Shown: piece after piece, positions 54,605 to 62,744 of the stretch
How the letters are laid out: the number at the start of each line of letters is the position of its first letter
How positions within the stretch are numbered: position 1 is the stretch's first letter
Origin: Sva-07 sp031426215
GTDB lineage: Bacteria > Actinomycetota > Acidimicrobiia > Acidimicrobiales > Ilumatobacteraceae
Assembly: GCA_031426215.1 (NCBI GenBank)
Contig: JANPKU010000095.1
Span: 1 to 64,000, forward strand
Length of the DNA stretch: 64,000 nt
Direction of reading: 5' to 3'
Notes under the pieces: generated by a model
Told to the model about the DNA's origin: nothing
Databases searched by the model: none
The model's input: the letters and a program-made list of their open reading frames with translations, nothing else
Program-made: the position numbers and the translations under genes

Positions 54605-55653
54605 TCCAGCTCGCAATCGAGATCCCCTACTGGGCGCAGTCGGTGTTGCGTGTGCTCGGCGGACTGGTCGCTGTGCTGTTGCCCGCCGGCACCATCGTGT
54701 ATCTGTTCTTGTTCAAGATGATGTCGTTCATGCAGAGCCGCCTCGGCCCGATGGAAGCCGGCCCGTACGGCAGCTTGCAGCTCGTCGCCGAAGTCGGCAA
54801 GTGGATGCAGAAGGAAGATCTTGCACCGGACGCGGCCGACAAGAGCATCTTCAAGATCGCACCCCTCGTCGTGTTGCTCTCGACCTTCCTGCTCGTGGTC
54901 GTGATCCCGTTCGGTCCGGACGCACTGTTCACGAACTTCGAGGTGGGCATCTTCTACGGCCTCGCCGTCGCCTCGGTGAGTGTGCTCGGCATCTTGATCG
55001 CTGGGTGGGCGAGCGCCAACAAGTACTCGCTGCTCGGCGGCCTGCGCGCTGCCGGTCAGCTGATCGCCTACGAACTCCCGATGGTGCTCGCCACCCTCGG
55101 CGTGGTCATCCAGGCCGGTTCGATGAACCTGCAGCAGATCGTGGTTGCCCAGAACACGGGCGAGATCTTCGGCTTCGGTGGCGTCGGCAACCCCTACATC
55201 CTCACCCAGTTCATCGGGTTCGTGATCTTCATGATCGCCGTGCAGGCCGAACTGACCCAGGCGCCGTTCGACATGCCGATCGCCGAATCCGAGCTCGTGT
55301 CCGGCTACATGACCGAGTACTCGGGCTTCCGGTTCCTGATCTTCTTCATCGCCGAGTTCGCCACCGCCGGAGTGTTCGCCCTGATCGCCTCGGTGCTGTT
55401 CCTCGGCGGCTGGGGCATCCCGTTCGATTGGTTCGGCTGGGACACGATCGACAGCGTCGACAACTGGATGAACCTCGCCGGTCCGCTGATCATGTTCACG
55501 AAGATGCTGGTGCTCACCTTCATCATCATGTGGGTGCGTTTCAGCTTCCCCCGTTTCCGTGAGGACCAGCTCCAGACCTTCGCCTGGAAGGTGCTCATCC
55601 CACTCGCCCTCGCGAATACGGCCCTCACCGCGATCTTGAAGGTGGCGTTCTGA
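54601..55653 (+). CDS. nuoH: NADH-quinone oxidoreductase subunit H
   Basis: From ATG 54601, 350 residues with eight to nine hydrophobic segments. Conserved quinone-channel blocks QSRLGPMEAGPYGSLQLVAE, LRAAGQLIAYELPMVLATLG and IAVQAELTQAPFDMPIAESE, LVSGYMTEYSGFRF are present. Connects the peripheral arm with the proton-pumping modules. Start/stop overlaps on both sides. Confidence 0.96.
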   Translation: MIQLAIEIPYWAQSVLRVLGGLVAVLLPAGTIVYLFLFKMMSFMQSRLGPMEAGPYGSLQLVAEVGKWMQKEDLAPDAADKSIFKIAPLVVLLSTFLLVVVIPFGPDALFTNFEVGIFYGLAVASVSVLGILIAGWASANKYSLLGGLRAAGQLIAYELPMVLATLGVVIQAGSMNLQQIVVAQNTGEIFGFGGVGNPYILTQFIGFVIFMIAVQAELTQAPFDMPIAESELVSGYMTEYSGFRFLIFFIAEFATAGVFALIASVLFLGGWGIPFDWFGWDTIDSVDNWMNLAGPLIMFTKMLVLTFIIMWVRFSFPRFREDQLQTFAWKVLIPLALANTALTAILKVAF

Positions 55654-56144
55654 TGCCCGAGAAGCCCAAAGTGCCCGGATTGTTCAAGGGGCTCGGCGTC
55701 ACGTTCGGGATCCTCAAGGACACCGTCGTGAACGGTGCCAACACCGTGCAGTACCCGCACGAGAAAGAGGCGCCGCCGATCCGCTCCCGTGGCGTGATCG
55801 CGCTCCACGAGGACAACTGCACAGCGTGCATGCTGTGTGCGCGGTCGTGCCCCGACTGGTGCATCTACATCGAGGGTCACAAGCAGCTCGCTCCGGCCCG
55901 TCGCGCCGGCGGCAAACCGCGCCAGGTCAACCACCTCGATCGTTTCGACATCGACTACGCCCTGTGCATGTACTGCGGCATCTGCGTCGAGGTGTGCCCG
56001 TTCGACGCGCTGTTCTGGAGCCCCGAGTACGAGTACTCCGAGCCGAAGATCGCCGATCTCCTCCACGACAAGGAGAAGCTCGGCGAGTGGATGGAGACCG
56101 TGCCAGAGGCGCCGGAGCTCGAAGCGGGAGCGCAGAAGAAATGA
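55653..56144 (+). CDS. nuoI: NADH-quinone oxidoreductase subunit I
   Basis: This 163-residue ferredoxin-like protein has two complete [4Fe-4S] motifs: CTACMLCARSCPDWC (C56, C59, C62, C66) and CMYCGICVEVCPFDAL (C105, C108, C111, C115). In the absence of NuoEFG it is the likely entry point for electrons into the complex, e.g. from ferredoxin, unless NuoEFG are encoded elsewhere. ATG overlaps the nuoH stop. Confidence 0.96.
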   Translation: MPEKPKVPGLFKGLGVTFGILKDTVVNGANTVQYPHEKEAPPIRSRGVIALHEDNCTACMLCARSCPDWCIYIEGHKQLAPARRAGGKPRQVNHLDRFDIDYALCMYCGICVEVCPFDALFWSPEYEYSEPKIADLLHDKEKLGEWMETVPEAPELEAGAQKK

Positions 56145-56169
56145 CCGATCACCAACACGGGAGTACTCG

Positions 56170-56694
56170 GTGAGCGCCGTCATCCTCGCCGCCGACGGCG
56201 TGAACGTCTCGCAGAACGTCGGGTTCGGCATCATCGCCGCAATCATGATCTTCGCTGCGCTGAACGTGGTCACCACGAAGAACGTCGTCCACGCCGCGTT
56301 GTGGCTGGTCGTCGTGCTCTCGGGCGTCGCCGCCCAGTACATCCTCGCGGCCGCCGAGTTCGTCGCCATCTCGCAGGTACTGGTGTACATCGGCGCCGTG
56401 ATGGTGCTGTTCCTGTTCGGCATCATGCTCACCCGCGCCCAGATCGGCAAGGAAGCCGGGCTCAACAACACGGGGTGGGTGCTCGGGATCCCCGTGGGAC
56501 TGGTGCTGTTCGGTCTTCTCGCCTGGGTGATCCTCGACGCCTTCGGCGACGATTTGCTCCCGGATCGTGGACCGGCGCCGACGGTGATGTTGAGCGATCA
56601 GTTCCTGGGGATCTACCTCATCCCGTTCCTCGCGATCTCGTTCGTCCTGCTCGCCGCCGCCATCGGCGCGATCGTGTTGGCCCGAAAAGATTGA
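56170..56694 (+). CDS. nuoJ: NADH-quinone oxidoreductase subunit J
   Basis: From GTG 56170, 174 residues with five hydrophobic segments. NVVHAALWLVVVLSGVAAQY and AEFVAISQVLVYIGAVMVLF, LFGIMLTR are NuoJ hallmarks. The frame is open upstream, antisense or out of frame over nuoI, and not used. It sits 25 bases after nuoI and 16 before nuoK. Confidence 0.93.
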   Translation: MSAVILAADGVNVSQNVGFGIIAAIMIFAALNVVTTKNVVHAALWLVVVLSGVAAQYILAAAEFVAISQVLVYIGAVMVLFLFGIMLTRAQIGKEAGLNNTGWVLGIPVGLVLFGLLAWVILDAFGDDLLPDRGPAPTVMLSDQFLGIYLIPFLAISFVLLAAAIGAIVLARKD

Positions 56695-56710
56695 TGGAAG
56701 GGCGCATCTG

Positions 56711-57010
56711 ATGTTGGCTGTCAACTTCCTCCTGCTCGGTGCGGCGCTGTTCGCGATCGGCGTCTACGGCGTCATCGCGCGCCGCAACGCCGTGATGGTG
56801 CTGATGTCGATCGAACTGATCCTCAACGCGGTGAGTCTCAACCTGGTCGCGTTCTCGCTGATGACCGGCGCTGTCGACGGCCAGGTGTTCGCGCTGTACG
56901 TGATCGCCATCGCCGCTGCCGAGGTCGGTGTCGGTCTGGCGATGGTGCTGATGATCTACCGCAACCGCAAGACGATCGCGCTCGACGAACTCTCGGAAAT
57001 GAAGGGCTGA
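56711..57010 (+). CDS. nuoK: NADH-quinone oxidoreductase subunit K
   Basis: This 99-residue protein has three hydrophobic helices with the conserved carboxylates in RRNAVMVLMSIELILNAVSL and AEVGVGLAMVLMIYRNR. These glutamates lie on the proton-translocation axis. Followed one base later by nuoL. Confidence 0.95.
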   Translation: MLAVNFLLLGAALFAIGVYGVIARRNAVMVLMSIELILNAVSLNLVAFSLMTGAVDGQVFALYVIAIAAAEVGVGLAMVLMIYRNRKTIALDELSEMKG

Positions 57011-57011
57011 G

Positions 57012-59549
57012 ATGTTCGGCGCAGAAGTACTCGAACTCAGCTCCGGATGGTTCCTGGAGAACGCGTGGCTCACCGGTCTGATCCCGGTGCTCGGCTTCGC
57101 CGTCATCTTGTTCTTCGGCAAGAAGCTGCCGATGAAGGGCGCCGAGGTCGGCCTCGCGTCGATGGCCGCCTCGCTGGTCGTAGCGGTCGGTGCCGCCGTC
57201 CAGTGGATGCAGCGCACCAACTCTGCCGAGAGTTCCGGTGAGGAAGCTGTCAGCCTCGTCCAGGCATTCGGTCGTTCACTCCCGGGCGTCGCCGAGGGCG
57301 CCGAGGCAGAACCGTTCATCACTCCCGTCGCAACCACCTGGGTGTGGTGGCAGAACTCGGGCCTCGAGTTCGGCATCGGTTCGAGTGTCGATGGCCTCGC
57401 CGTCCTGATCCTGGCGCTCGTGGCGTTCATCGCGCTGCTGGTGATGGTGTTCAGCGTCGACTACGTCCGCGACGATCGTCGTTACACGCACTTCTTCGCC
57501 GCCATCACATTGTTCGCCGGCGGAATGTTGATCATGGTGATGGCCGAGAACATGGTGCAGATCATCCTGGGCTGGGAGATCATGGGTCTCACCTCGTTCA
57601 TGCTGATCGGGCACTGGTGGGAGGAAGAGGCCAACAGCCGCGCCGCCCTCAAGGCGTTCTTCACCGTGCGCGTTGGCGACGTCGGCCTGCTCGTCGGTAC
57701 GGCGATCATCTTCTTCGGCGCCAACCAGTGGGCGGTCGACAACCTCGACTCCAACGGGTTCAACATCGCTGCCATCCAGGCCTGGGCGTTGTCGGGTGAA
57801 GCGAACACTCAGTTGCTGCTGTGGGGTGCGGTGGCGCTGTTCATCGCCTGCATCGGCAAGTCGGGTCAGTTCCCGTTGCACACCTGGCTGCCCGACGCGA
57901 TGGCGGGCCCCACGCCGGTGTCGTCGCTGCTGCACAGCTCCACGATGGTCGTCGCCGGTGTGTTCCTCGTCGCACGCATCTACCCGGTCTTCTGGGAAGC
58001 CTTCAACATCGGGACCGGCGGGCTGTCGTTCATTGCGATCATCGGCGCGATCACCATCGTGATCGCTGCGCTGCTCGCATTCGTGCAGGACGACATCAAG
58101 AAGGTGCTCGCCTACTCGACCGTGTCGCAGCTCGGGTACATGATGCTCGGCCTCGGTACCGGTGCGTGGCTGCCGGCCGTGTTCCACATCTTCACCCACG
58201 CCTTCTTCAAATGTGCGCTGTTCCTGTGTGCCGGCTCCGTCAGCCATTCTGGTTCGCACCACAGCTTCGACATGAAGAAGGACATGGGTGGTCTGCGCAA
58301 GAAGATGCCGGTCACGTTCGCCGCTTGGTGCGTGTCGACGCTCGCGCTCACCGGCGTGTTCCCGTTCGCCGGCTTCTGGTCGAAGGACGAGATCATCGAC
58401 AACGTCGGCAACAACGGTTACACGTTCTTGATGTGGGTCGGCCTGTTCGGCGCGGCGCTCACTGCGATGTACATGACACGTGCCACCTACCTCACGTTCT
58501 TCGGTGAGCCCCGTGGCGCCGCCGCCGGTGACCACGGCCACGACGATCACCACTTGGCGCACGCCGAAGAGCATGAGCTGGCGCACGCCGGTGTCGCCCG
58601 AAGCCTGAGCGCCGGCGCCAACGTGAAGTCAGGCGTCGAGGGAAGCGCCAGCGACGAGCCGCACGGCGGCCACGGCGGAAGCGCAGCGGACGACGGGGAC
58701 GCCCACCAAGACGGTCCGCACGAGAGCGGCAAGCTGATCCTCATTCCGATCGTCATCCTGGCGTTCTTCGCGATCTTCGCCGGGTTCGCCAACCCCACCC
58801 CGCTCGCTTCGCGGTTCGGTGAAGGCGTCGAACTGATCAAGAAGTACGTCGAGCCGCGTTCGACGCCCGTGGTCGCCGAGGAGTTCCTCGCTTCAGGGCC
58901 CGGCGAGTCGATCGTGCTCGTCGACGGCGTCGCCTACGCGCCGTCCGTCAGTCCCGCCGCGGAAGGGGGCGAAGCGGGCGCCGAGAAGTCGGGCTGTGGA
59001 TTCACCGCTCCCGAGGCTGGCACTGTCTGTTTCTTCCCAGGTGTCAGCCACGCCGAGCCGACGTTCGCCAAGATCCTGCTCTCGCTCGCCGTCGTGGCGG
59101 TCGGCTACGCACTTGCGATCGGGTTCTGCGTGCTGTTCTACGGGCGGCGCGATCCTCGTCTCGTCGGGCTCACGGAACGCAACAAGGCGCTGCGCGGCGG
59201 TTTCCTCTTCCTGAAGAACAAGTACTACCTCGACCATCTCTACGAGAACGTCATCGTCCATGCCGTCGCCCATCCGATCGCCAAGACGGCGTACTGGATC
59301 AACCAGCACGTCCTCGATGCAACCGTCGACGGCGTCGGCACCAGCACCCGCAGGGCCGGTGAGTGGGTGTACGACAACATCGACCAGAAGCTGGTCGACG
59401 GTGCGGTCAACGGATCCGGTTGGGCCGCCTCCGAGGCCGGCCACGCCATGCAACCCACCCAGTCCGGCAAGGTCAGTCAATACGGCGCACTGCTCTTCGG
59501 TGCCGCCACGGTCGGCGCCATCGTCCTCGTCCTCGTCAACGTGAGCTGA
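57012..59549 (+). CDS. nuoL: NADH-quinone oxidoreductase subunit L, with two long insertions
   Basis: This 845-residue antiporter-like subunit is about 200 residues longer than usual. The core (AENMVQIILGWEIMGLTSFM, FPLHTWLPDAMAGPTPVSSL, LLHSSTMVVAGVFLVARI, STVSQLGYMMLGLGTGAWLP) is intact. Extra material is at about 507-580 (His-rich DDHHLAHAEEHELAHAG then Ser/Gly/Asp-rich EGSASDEPHGGHGGSA) and at about 600-680 (VAYAPSVSPAAEGGEAGAEK, with a CGFTAPEAGTVC cysteine pair). Both are hydrophilic loops outside the pumping helices. C-terminal helix HL anchors the arm. Confidence 0.93.
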   Translation: MFGAEVLELSSGWFLENAWLTGLIPVLGFAVILFFGKKLPMKGAEVGLASMAASLVVAVGAAVQWMQRTNSAESSGEEAVSLVQAFGRSLPGVAEGAEAEPFITPVATTWVWWQNSGLEFGIGSSVDGLAVLILALVAFIALLVMVFSVDYVRDDRRYTHFFAAITLFAGGMLIMVMAENMVQIILGWEIMGLTSFMLIGHWWEEEANSRAALKAFFTVRVGDVGLLVGTAIIFFGANQWAVDNLDSNGFNIAAIQAWALSGEANTQLLLWGAVALFIACIGKSGQFPLHTWLPDAMAGPTPVSSLLHSSTMVVAGVFLVARIYPVFWEAFNIGTGGLSFIAIIGAITIVIAALLAFVQDDIKKVLAYSTVSQLGYMMLGLGTGAWLPAVFHIFTHAFFKCALFLCAGSVSHSGSHHSFDMKKDMGGLRKKMPVTFAAWCVSTLALTGVFPFAGFWSKDEIIDNVGNNGYTFLMWVGLFGAALTAMYMTRATYLTFFGEPRGAAAGDHGHDDHHLAHAEEHELAHAGVARSLSAGANVKSGVEGSASDEPHGGHGGSAADDGDAHQDGPHESGKLILIPIVILAFFAIFAGFANPTPLASRFGEGVELIKKYVEPRSTPVVAEEFLASGPGESIVLVDGVAYAPSVSPAAEGGEAGAEKSGCGFTAPEAGTVCFFPGVSHAEPTFAKILLSLAVVAVGYALAIGFCVLFYGRRDPRLVGLTERNKALRGGFLFLKNKYYLDHLYENVIVHAVAHPIAKTAYWINQHVLDATVDGVGTSTRRAGEWVYDNIDQKLVDGAVNGSGWAASEAGHAMQPTQSGKVSQYGALLFGAATVGAIVLVLVNVS
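58638..58710 (+). repeat. In-frame repeat in nuoL (family D, copy 2)
   Basis: The first 24 bases (58638-58661) are identical to 53349-53372 in nuoC and encode EGSASDEP in the same frame. Then GGCGGAAGCGCAGCGGACG follows, close to the nuoC copy. The insertion lies in a hydrophilic loop and is flanked by His-rich sequence. Confidence 0.7.
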
Positions 59550-59565
59550 AAGCAACTCTGAACCC

Positions 59566-61173
59566 ATGGAAACTCTCACCGATCAGAATTGGCTGCTGAG
59601 CGTCGGCACCTTCCTGCCGCTCGTCGGCGTGCTCGTGATGCTGTTCATCCCGCGCAGCGAAGAGGCCACTCACAAGATCGTCGGCATCGTCACCGCTGGC
59701 GCCACGCTCGCGGTTGGCGTGGTGACGATGTTCGCGTTCGACTACGGCCAGTCGGCGAAGCTGCAGTTCTTCGTCGACGCCGAGTGGATCCCGGTGATCA
59801 ACTCGAACTACACGATCGGCCTCGACGGCATCAGCCTGCCGTTGTACTTCTTGTCGATGGCGGTCACGTTCCTGGTGATGATCTACACGTGGGACAACAT
59901 GCCCGACGCCGGCAATCCGAAGGCGTTCTACATGTTGATGCTGGTGCTCCAGACCGGCATGGCGGGCACGTTCATCGCTCAGGACCTCATCTTGTTCTTC
60001 GTGTTCTTCGAAGTCGTGTTGCTGCCGATGTACTTCATGATCGGTGTGTGGGGCGGCGAGCAGCGCAAGTACGCCTCGCTCAAGTTCTTCCTGTACACGA
60101 TGTTCGGTTCTGCCTTCATGCTGGTGGCCTTCCTGGCGCTGTTCTTCCAGACCGGCGGTGACAGCTTCAGCTTCGCCCACTTGATCGAGATGGGCGCCGG
60201 CATCGACAAGGACGTGCAGATCTGGATCTTCGCCGGCATGTTCCTCGGCTTCGCCGTCAAAGTGCCGATGTTCCCGTTCCACACCTGGCTGCCCGACGCG
60301 CACACGCAGGCACCCACCCAGGGCTCGGTCATCCTGGCTGCGATCCTGCTGAAACTCGGCACGTACGGCTTCGTGCGCATCGCCATCCCGATGCTGCCAG
60401 AAGGTGCCAAGGCGTGGGCGCCGGCGATCGGCATCCTCGCGGTGATCGGCATCATCTACGGTGCGCTCGGCTGTCTCGCCCAGACCGACATGAAGCGGTT
60501 GATCGCGTTCTCGTCGGTGGCGCACATGGGCTTCGTCATGCTCGGCATCTCGACGCTCACCGAGTTCGGCATCAATGCCGCCCTGTTCGGCATGGTTGCG
60601 CACGGCCTGATCACCGGCATGCTCTTCTTCGTGGCCGGGTCGGTCAAGCACCGCTACCACACACTCGAGATCAAGCGCCTCTCCGGGATGCTCGTCCAGG
60701 CCCCGCGCCTCGGATGGATCATGGGTTTCGCCGCGATGGCGTCGCTGGGTCTTCCCGGTCTCGCAGGGTTCTGGGGTGAGTTCCCCGCGATCCTGGCTGC
60801 GTACAGCCCCGGCTTCGGGTTGAGCACCGCCCTGTTCCGCACGCTGATGGTGATCTCGGCGATCGGCACGGTGCTCGCTGCCGGCTACCTGCTGTGGCTC
60901 TTCCAGCGCACCGCCTTCGGCGAGCCGTCCGAGGAGTTCTCCGGCCATGGCGGCGGACACGCCGGTGGTGGCGTCGCCCACTCGCTGAGCTCCGCCGCCA
61001 ACGACGATGACGATCACGACGAGATCCACGACGTCACCATCATCGAATGGATCGCCTGGACGCCGTTCCTGATCGCCATCGTGGTGTTCGGTGTGTATCC
61101 GCAACTGATGTTCAAGGTGATGGACCCGGCGGTCACCGAGATGGTGCGCCGCCTCGGAGAGACGTTGGGCTGA
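59566..61173 (+). CDS. nuoM: NADH-quinone oxidoreductase subunit M
   Basis: This 535-residue antiporter-like subunit has the core ILFFVFFEVVLLPMYFMIGV (Glu on helix 5), FPFHTWLPDAHTQAPTQGSV and SSVAHMGFVMLGISTLTEFG. A short Gly/His/Asp-rich loop (GHGGGHAGGGVAHSLSSAAN DDDDHDEIHD) lies near residues 460-490, similar in style to that of NuoL. Pumps protons with NuoL and NuoN. Confidence 0.95.
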   Translation: METLTDQNWLLSVGTFLPLVGVLVMLFIPRSEEATHKIVGIVTAGATLAVGVVTMFAFDYGQSAKLQFFVDAEWIPVINSNYTIGLDGISLPLYFLSMAVTFLVMIYTWDNMPDAGNPKAFYMLMLVLQTGMAGTFIAQDLILFFVFFEVVLLPMYFMIGVWGGEQRKYASLKFFLYTMFGSAFMLVAFLALFFQTGGDSFSFAHLIEMGAGIDKDVQIWIFAGMFLGFAVKVPMFPFHTWLPDAHTQAPTQGSVILAAILLKLGTYGFVRIAIPMLPEGAKAWAPAIGILAVIGIIYGALGCLAQTDMKRLIAFSSVAHMGFVMLGISTLTEFGINAALFGMVAHGLITGMLFFVAGSVKHRYHTLEIKRLSGMLVQAPRLGWIMGFAAMASLGLPGLAGFWGEFPAILAAYSPGFGLSTALFRTLMVISAIGTVLAAGYLLWLFQRTAFGEPSEEFSGHGGGHAGGGVAHSLSSAANDDDDHDEIHDVTIIEWIAWTPFLIAIVVFGVYPQLMFKVMDPAVTEMVRRLGETLG

Positions 61174-62690
61174 TGCTCGCTACGTTCCTTGCCCAAGCGG
61201 GCGACTGGGTGTCACCCACGATCGACTGGCATGCCGTCGCGCCCGAAATCATCCTGGCGATCGGGATCAACCTGATCCTGGCGCTCGACCTGCAACTGCC
61301 GGAGACCAAGAAGTGGATGATCTCCACGATCACCGGCTTCGTGTTTCTCGCAGCGTTCGTTCCCGTCGTCACGCTGGCGGTGATCGGAGACGACACCCGC
61401 TCGTTGTTCGACGGTCGCTACGTGATCGACGACTACGCGCTCGTGCTCAAGGGGCTGTTCCTACTCGCGGCATACGTCGTGGTGCTGATGAGCCAGACCG
61501 AACTCGAAGAGGGCGGCTACTACCAGGGCGAGTTCTACGTGCTGATGCTGTGCAGTGTGCTCGGCATGGTGATGATGGCGTCGTCCCGCGACCTCGTCAG
61601 CATCTTCGTGGCGCTCGAGCTGCTCTCGATTCCGGGCTACATGATGGCCGCTTGGAACAAGCGCAACCGCAAGTCGAACGAAGCAGGCGTCAAGTACTAC
61701 CTGATGGGTGTCTTCGCGTCGGCAGTGCTGCTGTACGGCATGAGCCTGCTGTTCGGTGTGGCCGGCTCGACGCTGCTCACCGACATCGGCGCCTCGCTGG
61801 CCGACGGTGACCTGATCGCCCTCGAGGTCGTGGCGGTCGTGTTCGTGATCTGCGGATTCGCCTTCAAGGTGTCCGCGGTGCCGTTCCACCAGTGGGCGCC
61901 CGACACCTACGAGGGCGCACCGACCCCGGTCACCGCCTTCTTCTCGGTGGCGTCGAAGTCGGCGGGATTCGTCGCGTTGATGACGCTCATCTTCGTCGCC
62001 TTCCCCGGTGCCGACCAGGTGTACGGGCCGCTGTTGTGGGTGATGGCGGCGCTGACGATGACCATCGGCAACGTGCTCGCACTGCGCCAGACGAACATCG
62101 TGCGCATGCTCGCGTACTCCTCGATCAGCCAGGGCGGCTTCATCCTGATGCCGCTGGCGTTCGCCGGCAACTCCGACGCCACCGGGTCAGCGATGAACGC
62201 CGTGATGGTGTACCTGTTGGTCTACGCCTTCATGAACCTCGGTGCCTTCGCGATCGTGATCGCGGTGTCCCGCAAGACACGCAGCGGGGAGATCTCGTCG
62301 TTCGGTGGCCTGTTCGGCTACGCCCCCGGCCTCGCCGTGGCGATGACGATCTTCTTCGCGTCGCTGGCGGGCATCCCGCCGCTCGGTGGTTGGTTCGCCA
62401 AGTTCAATGCGTTCAAGGCAGTGCTCGACGCCGGTACCACCGCTGCCTACGTGCTGGCGGCGATCGCCGCGGTCAACACCGTGATCGCTGCGGCGTACTA
62501 CATGCGGGTGTTGCGAGTGGTGTGGATGGACGAGGCCCCTGACGGTGACATCAGCCCGGTCAACCCTCCGGCACCCGTCGTCGCCGCGCTGGCCATCACG
62601 GTGATCGGCACGATCGTCGTCGGTGTGCTCCCCAACGTGGTCGCCCGCGTCGGCGCGTTGGATGCTCTGACTGGAGCGTTCAGCGGGTGA
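61173..62690 (+). CDS. nuoN: NADH-quinone oxidoreductase subunit N
   Basis: From ATG 61173 (overlapping the nuoM stop), 505 residues. Blocks SIFVALELLSIPGYMMAAWN, FAFKVSAVPFHQWAPDTYEG and AYSSISQGGFILMPLAFAGN are characteristic of NuoN. Thirteen to fourteen hydrophobic helices. It is the last gene of the operon; a 47-bp palindrome starts eight bases after its stop. Confidence 0.95.
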   Translation: MLATFLAQAGDWVSPTIDWHAVAPEIILAIGINLILALDLQLPETKKWMISTITGFVFLAAFVPVVTLAVIGDDTRSLFDGRYVIDDYALVLKGLFLLAAYVVVLMSQTELEEGGYYQGEFYVLMLCSVLGMVMMASSRDLVSIFVALELLSIPGYMMAAWNKRNRKSNEAGVKYYLMGVFASAVLLYGMSLLFGVAGSTLLTDIGASLADGDLIALEVVAVVFVICGFAFKVSAVPFHQWAPDTYEGAPTPVTAFFSVASKSAGFVALMTLIFVAFPGADQVYGPLLWVMAALTMTIGNVLALRQTNIVRMLAYSSISQGGFILMPLAFAGNSDATGSAMNAVMVYLLVYAFMNLGAFAIVIAVSRKTRSGEISSFGGLFGYAPGLAVAMTIFFASLAGIPPLGGWFAKFNAFKAVLDAGTTAAYVLAAIAAVNTVIAAAYYMRVLRVVWMDEAPDGDISPVNPPAPVVAALAITVIGTIVVGVLPNVVARVGALDALTGAFSG

Positions 62691-62697
62691 TTTCCGG

Positions 62698-62744
62698 TTC
62701 TCGTGAACGACTTGCGTCATCAGAGCGCATCTTGTTCACGAGAT
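62698..62744. repeat. 47-bp palindrome, family C copy 1
   Basis: Left arm TTCTCGTGAACGACTTGCG and right arm CGCATCTTGTTCACGAGAT pair with four mismatches. It lies between nuoN and midA and overlaps the first bases of the annotated midA start. It is the same length and arm sequence as 63796-63842. Confidence 0.8.

Noticed and set aside
53186..54616. Large minus-strand open frame across nuoD
   Set aside because: No family match and it covers a certain complex I gene on the other strand.
57276..58586. Large minus-strand open frame across nuoL
   Set aside because: His/Asp/Glu/Arg-biased composition typical of the antisense of a GC-rich membrane protein; NuoL on the plus strand is certain.
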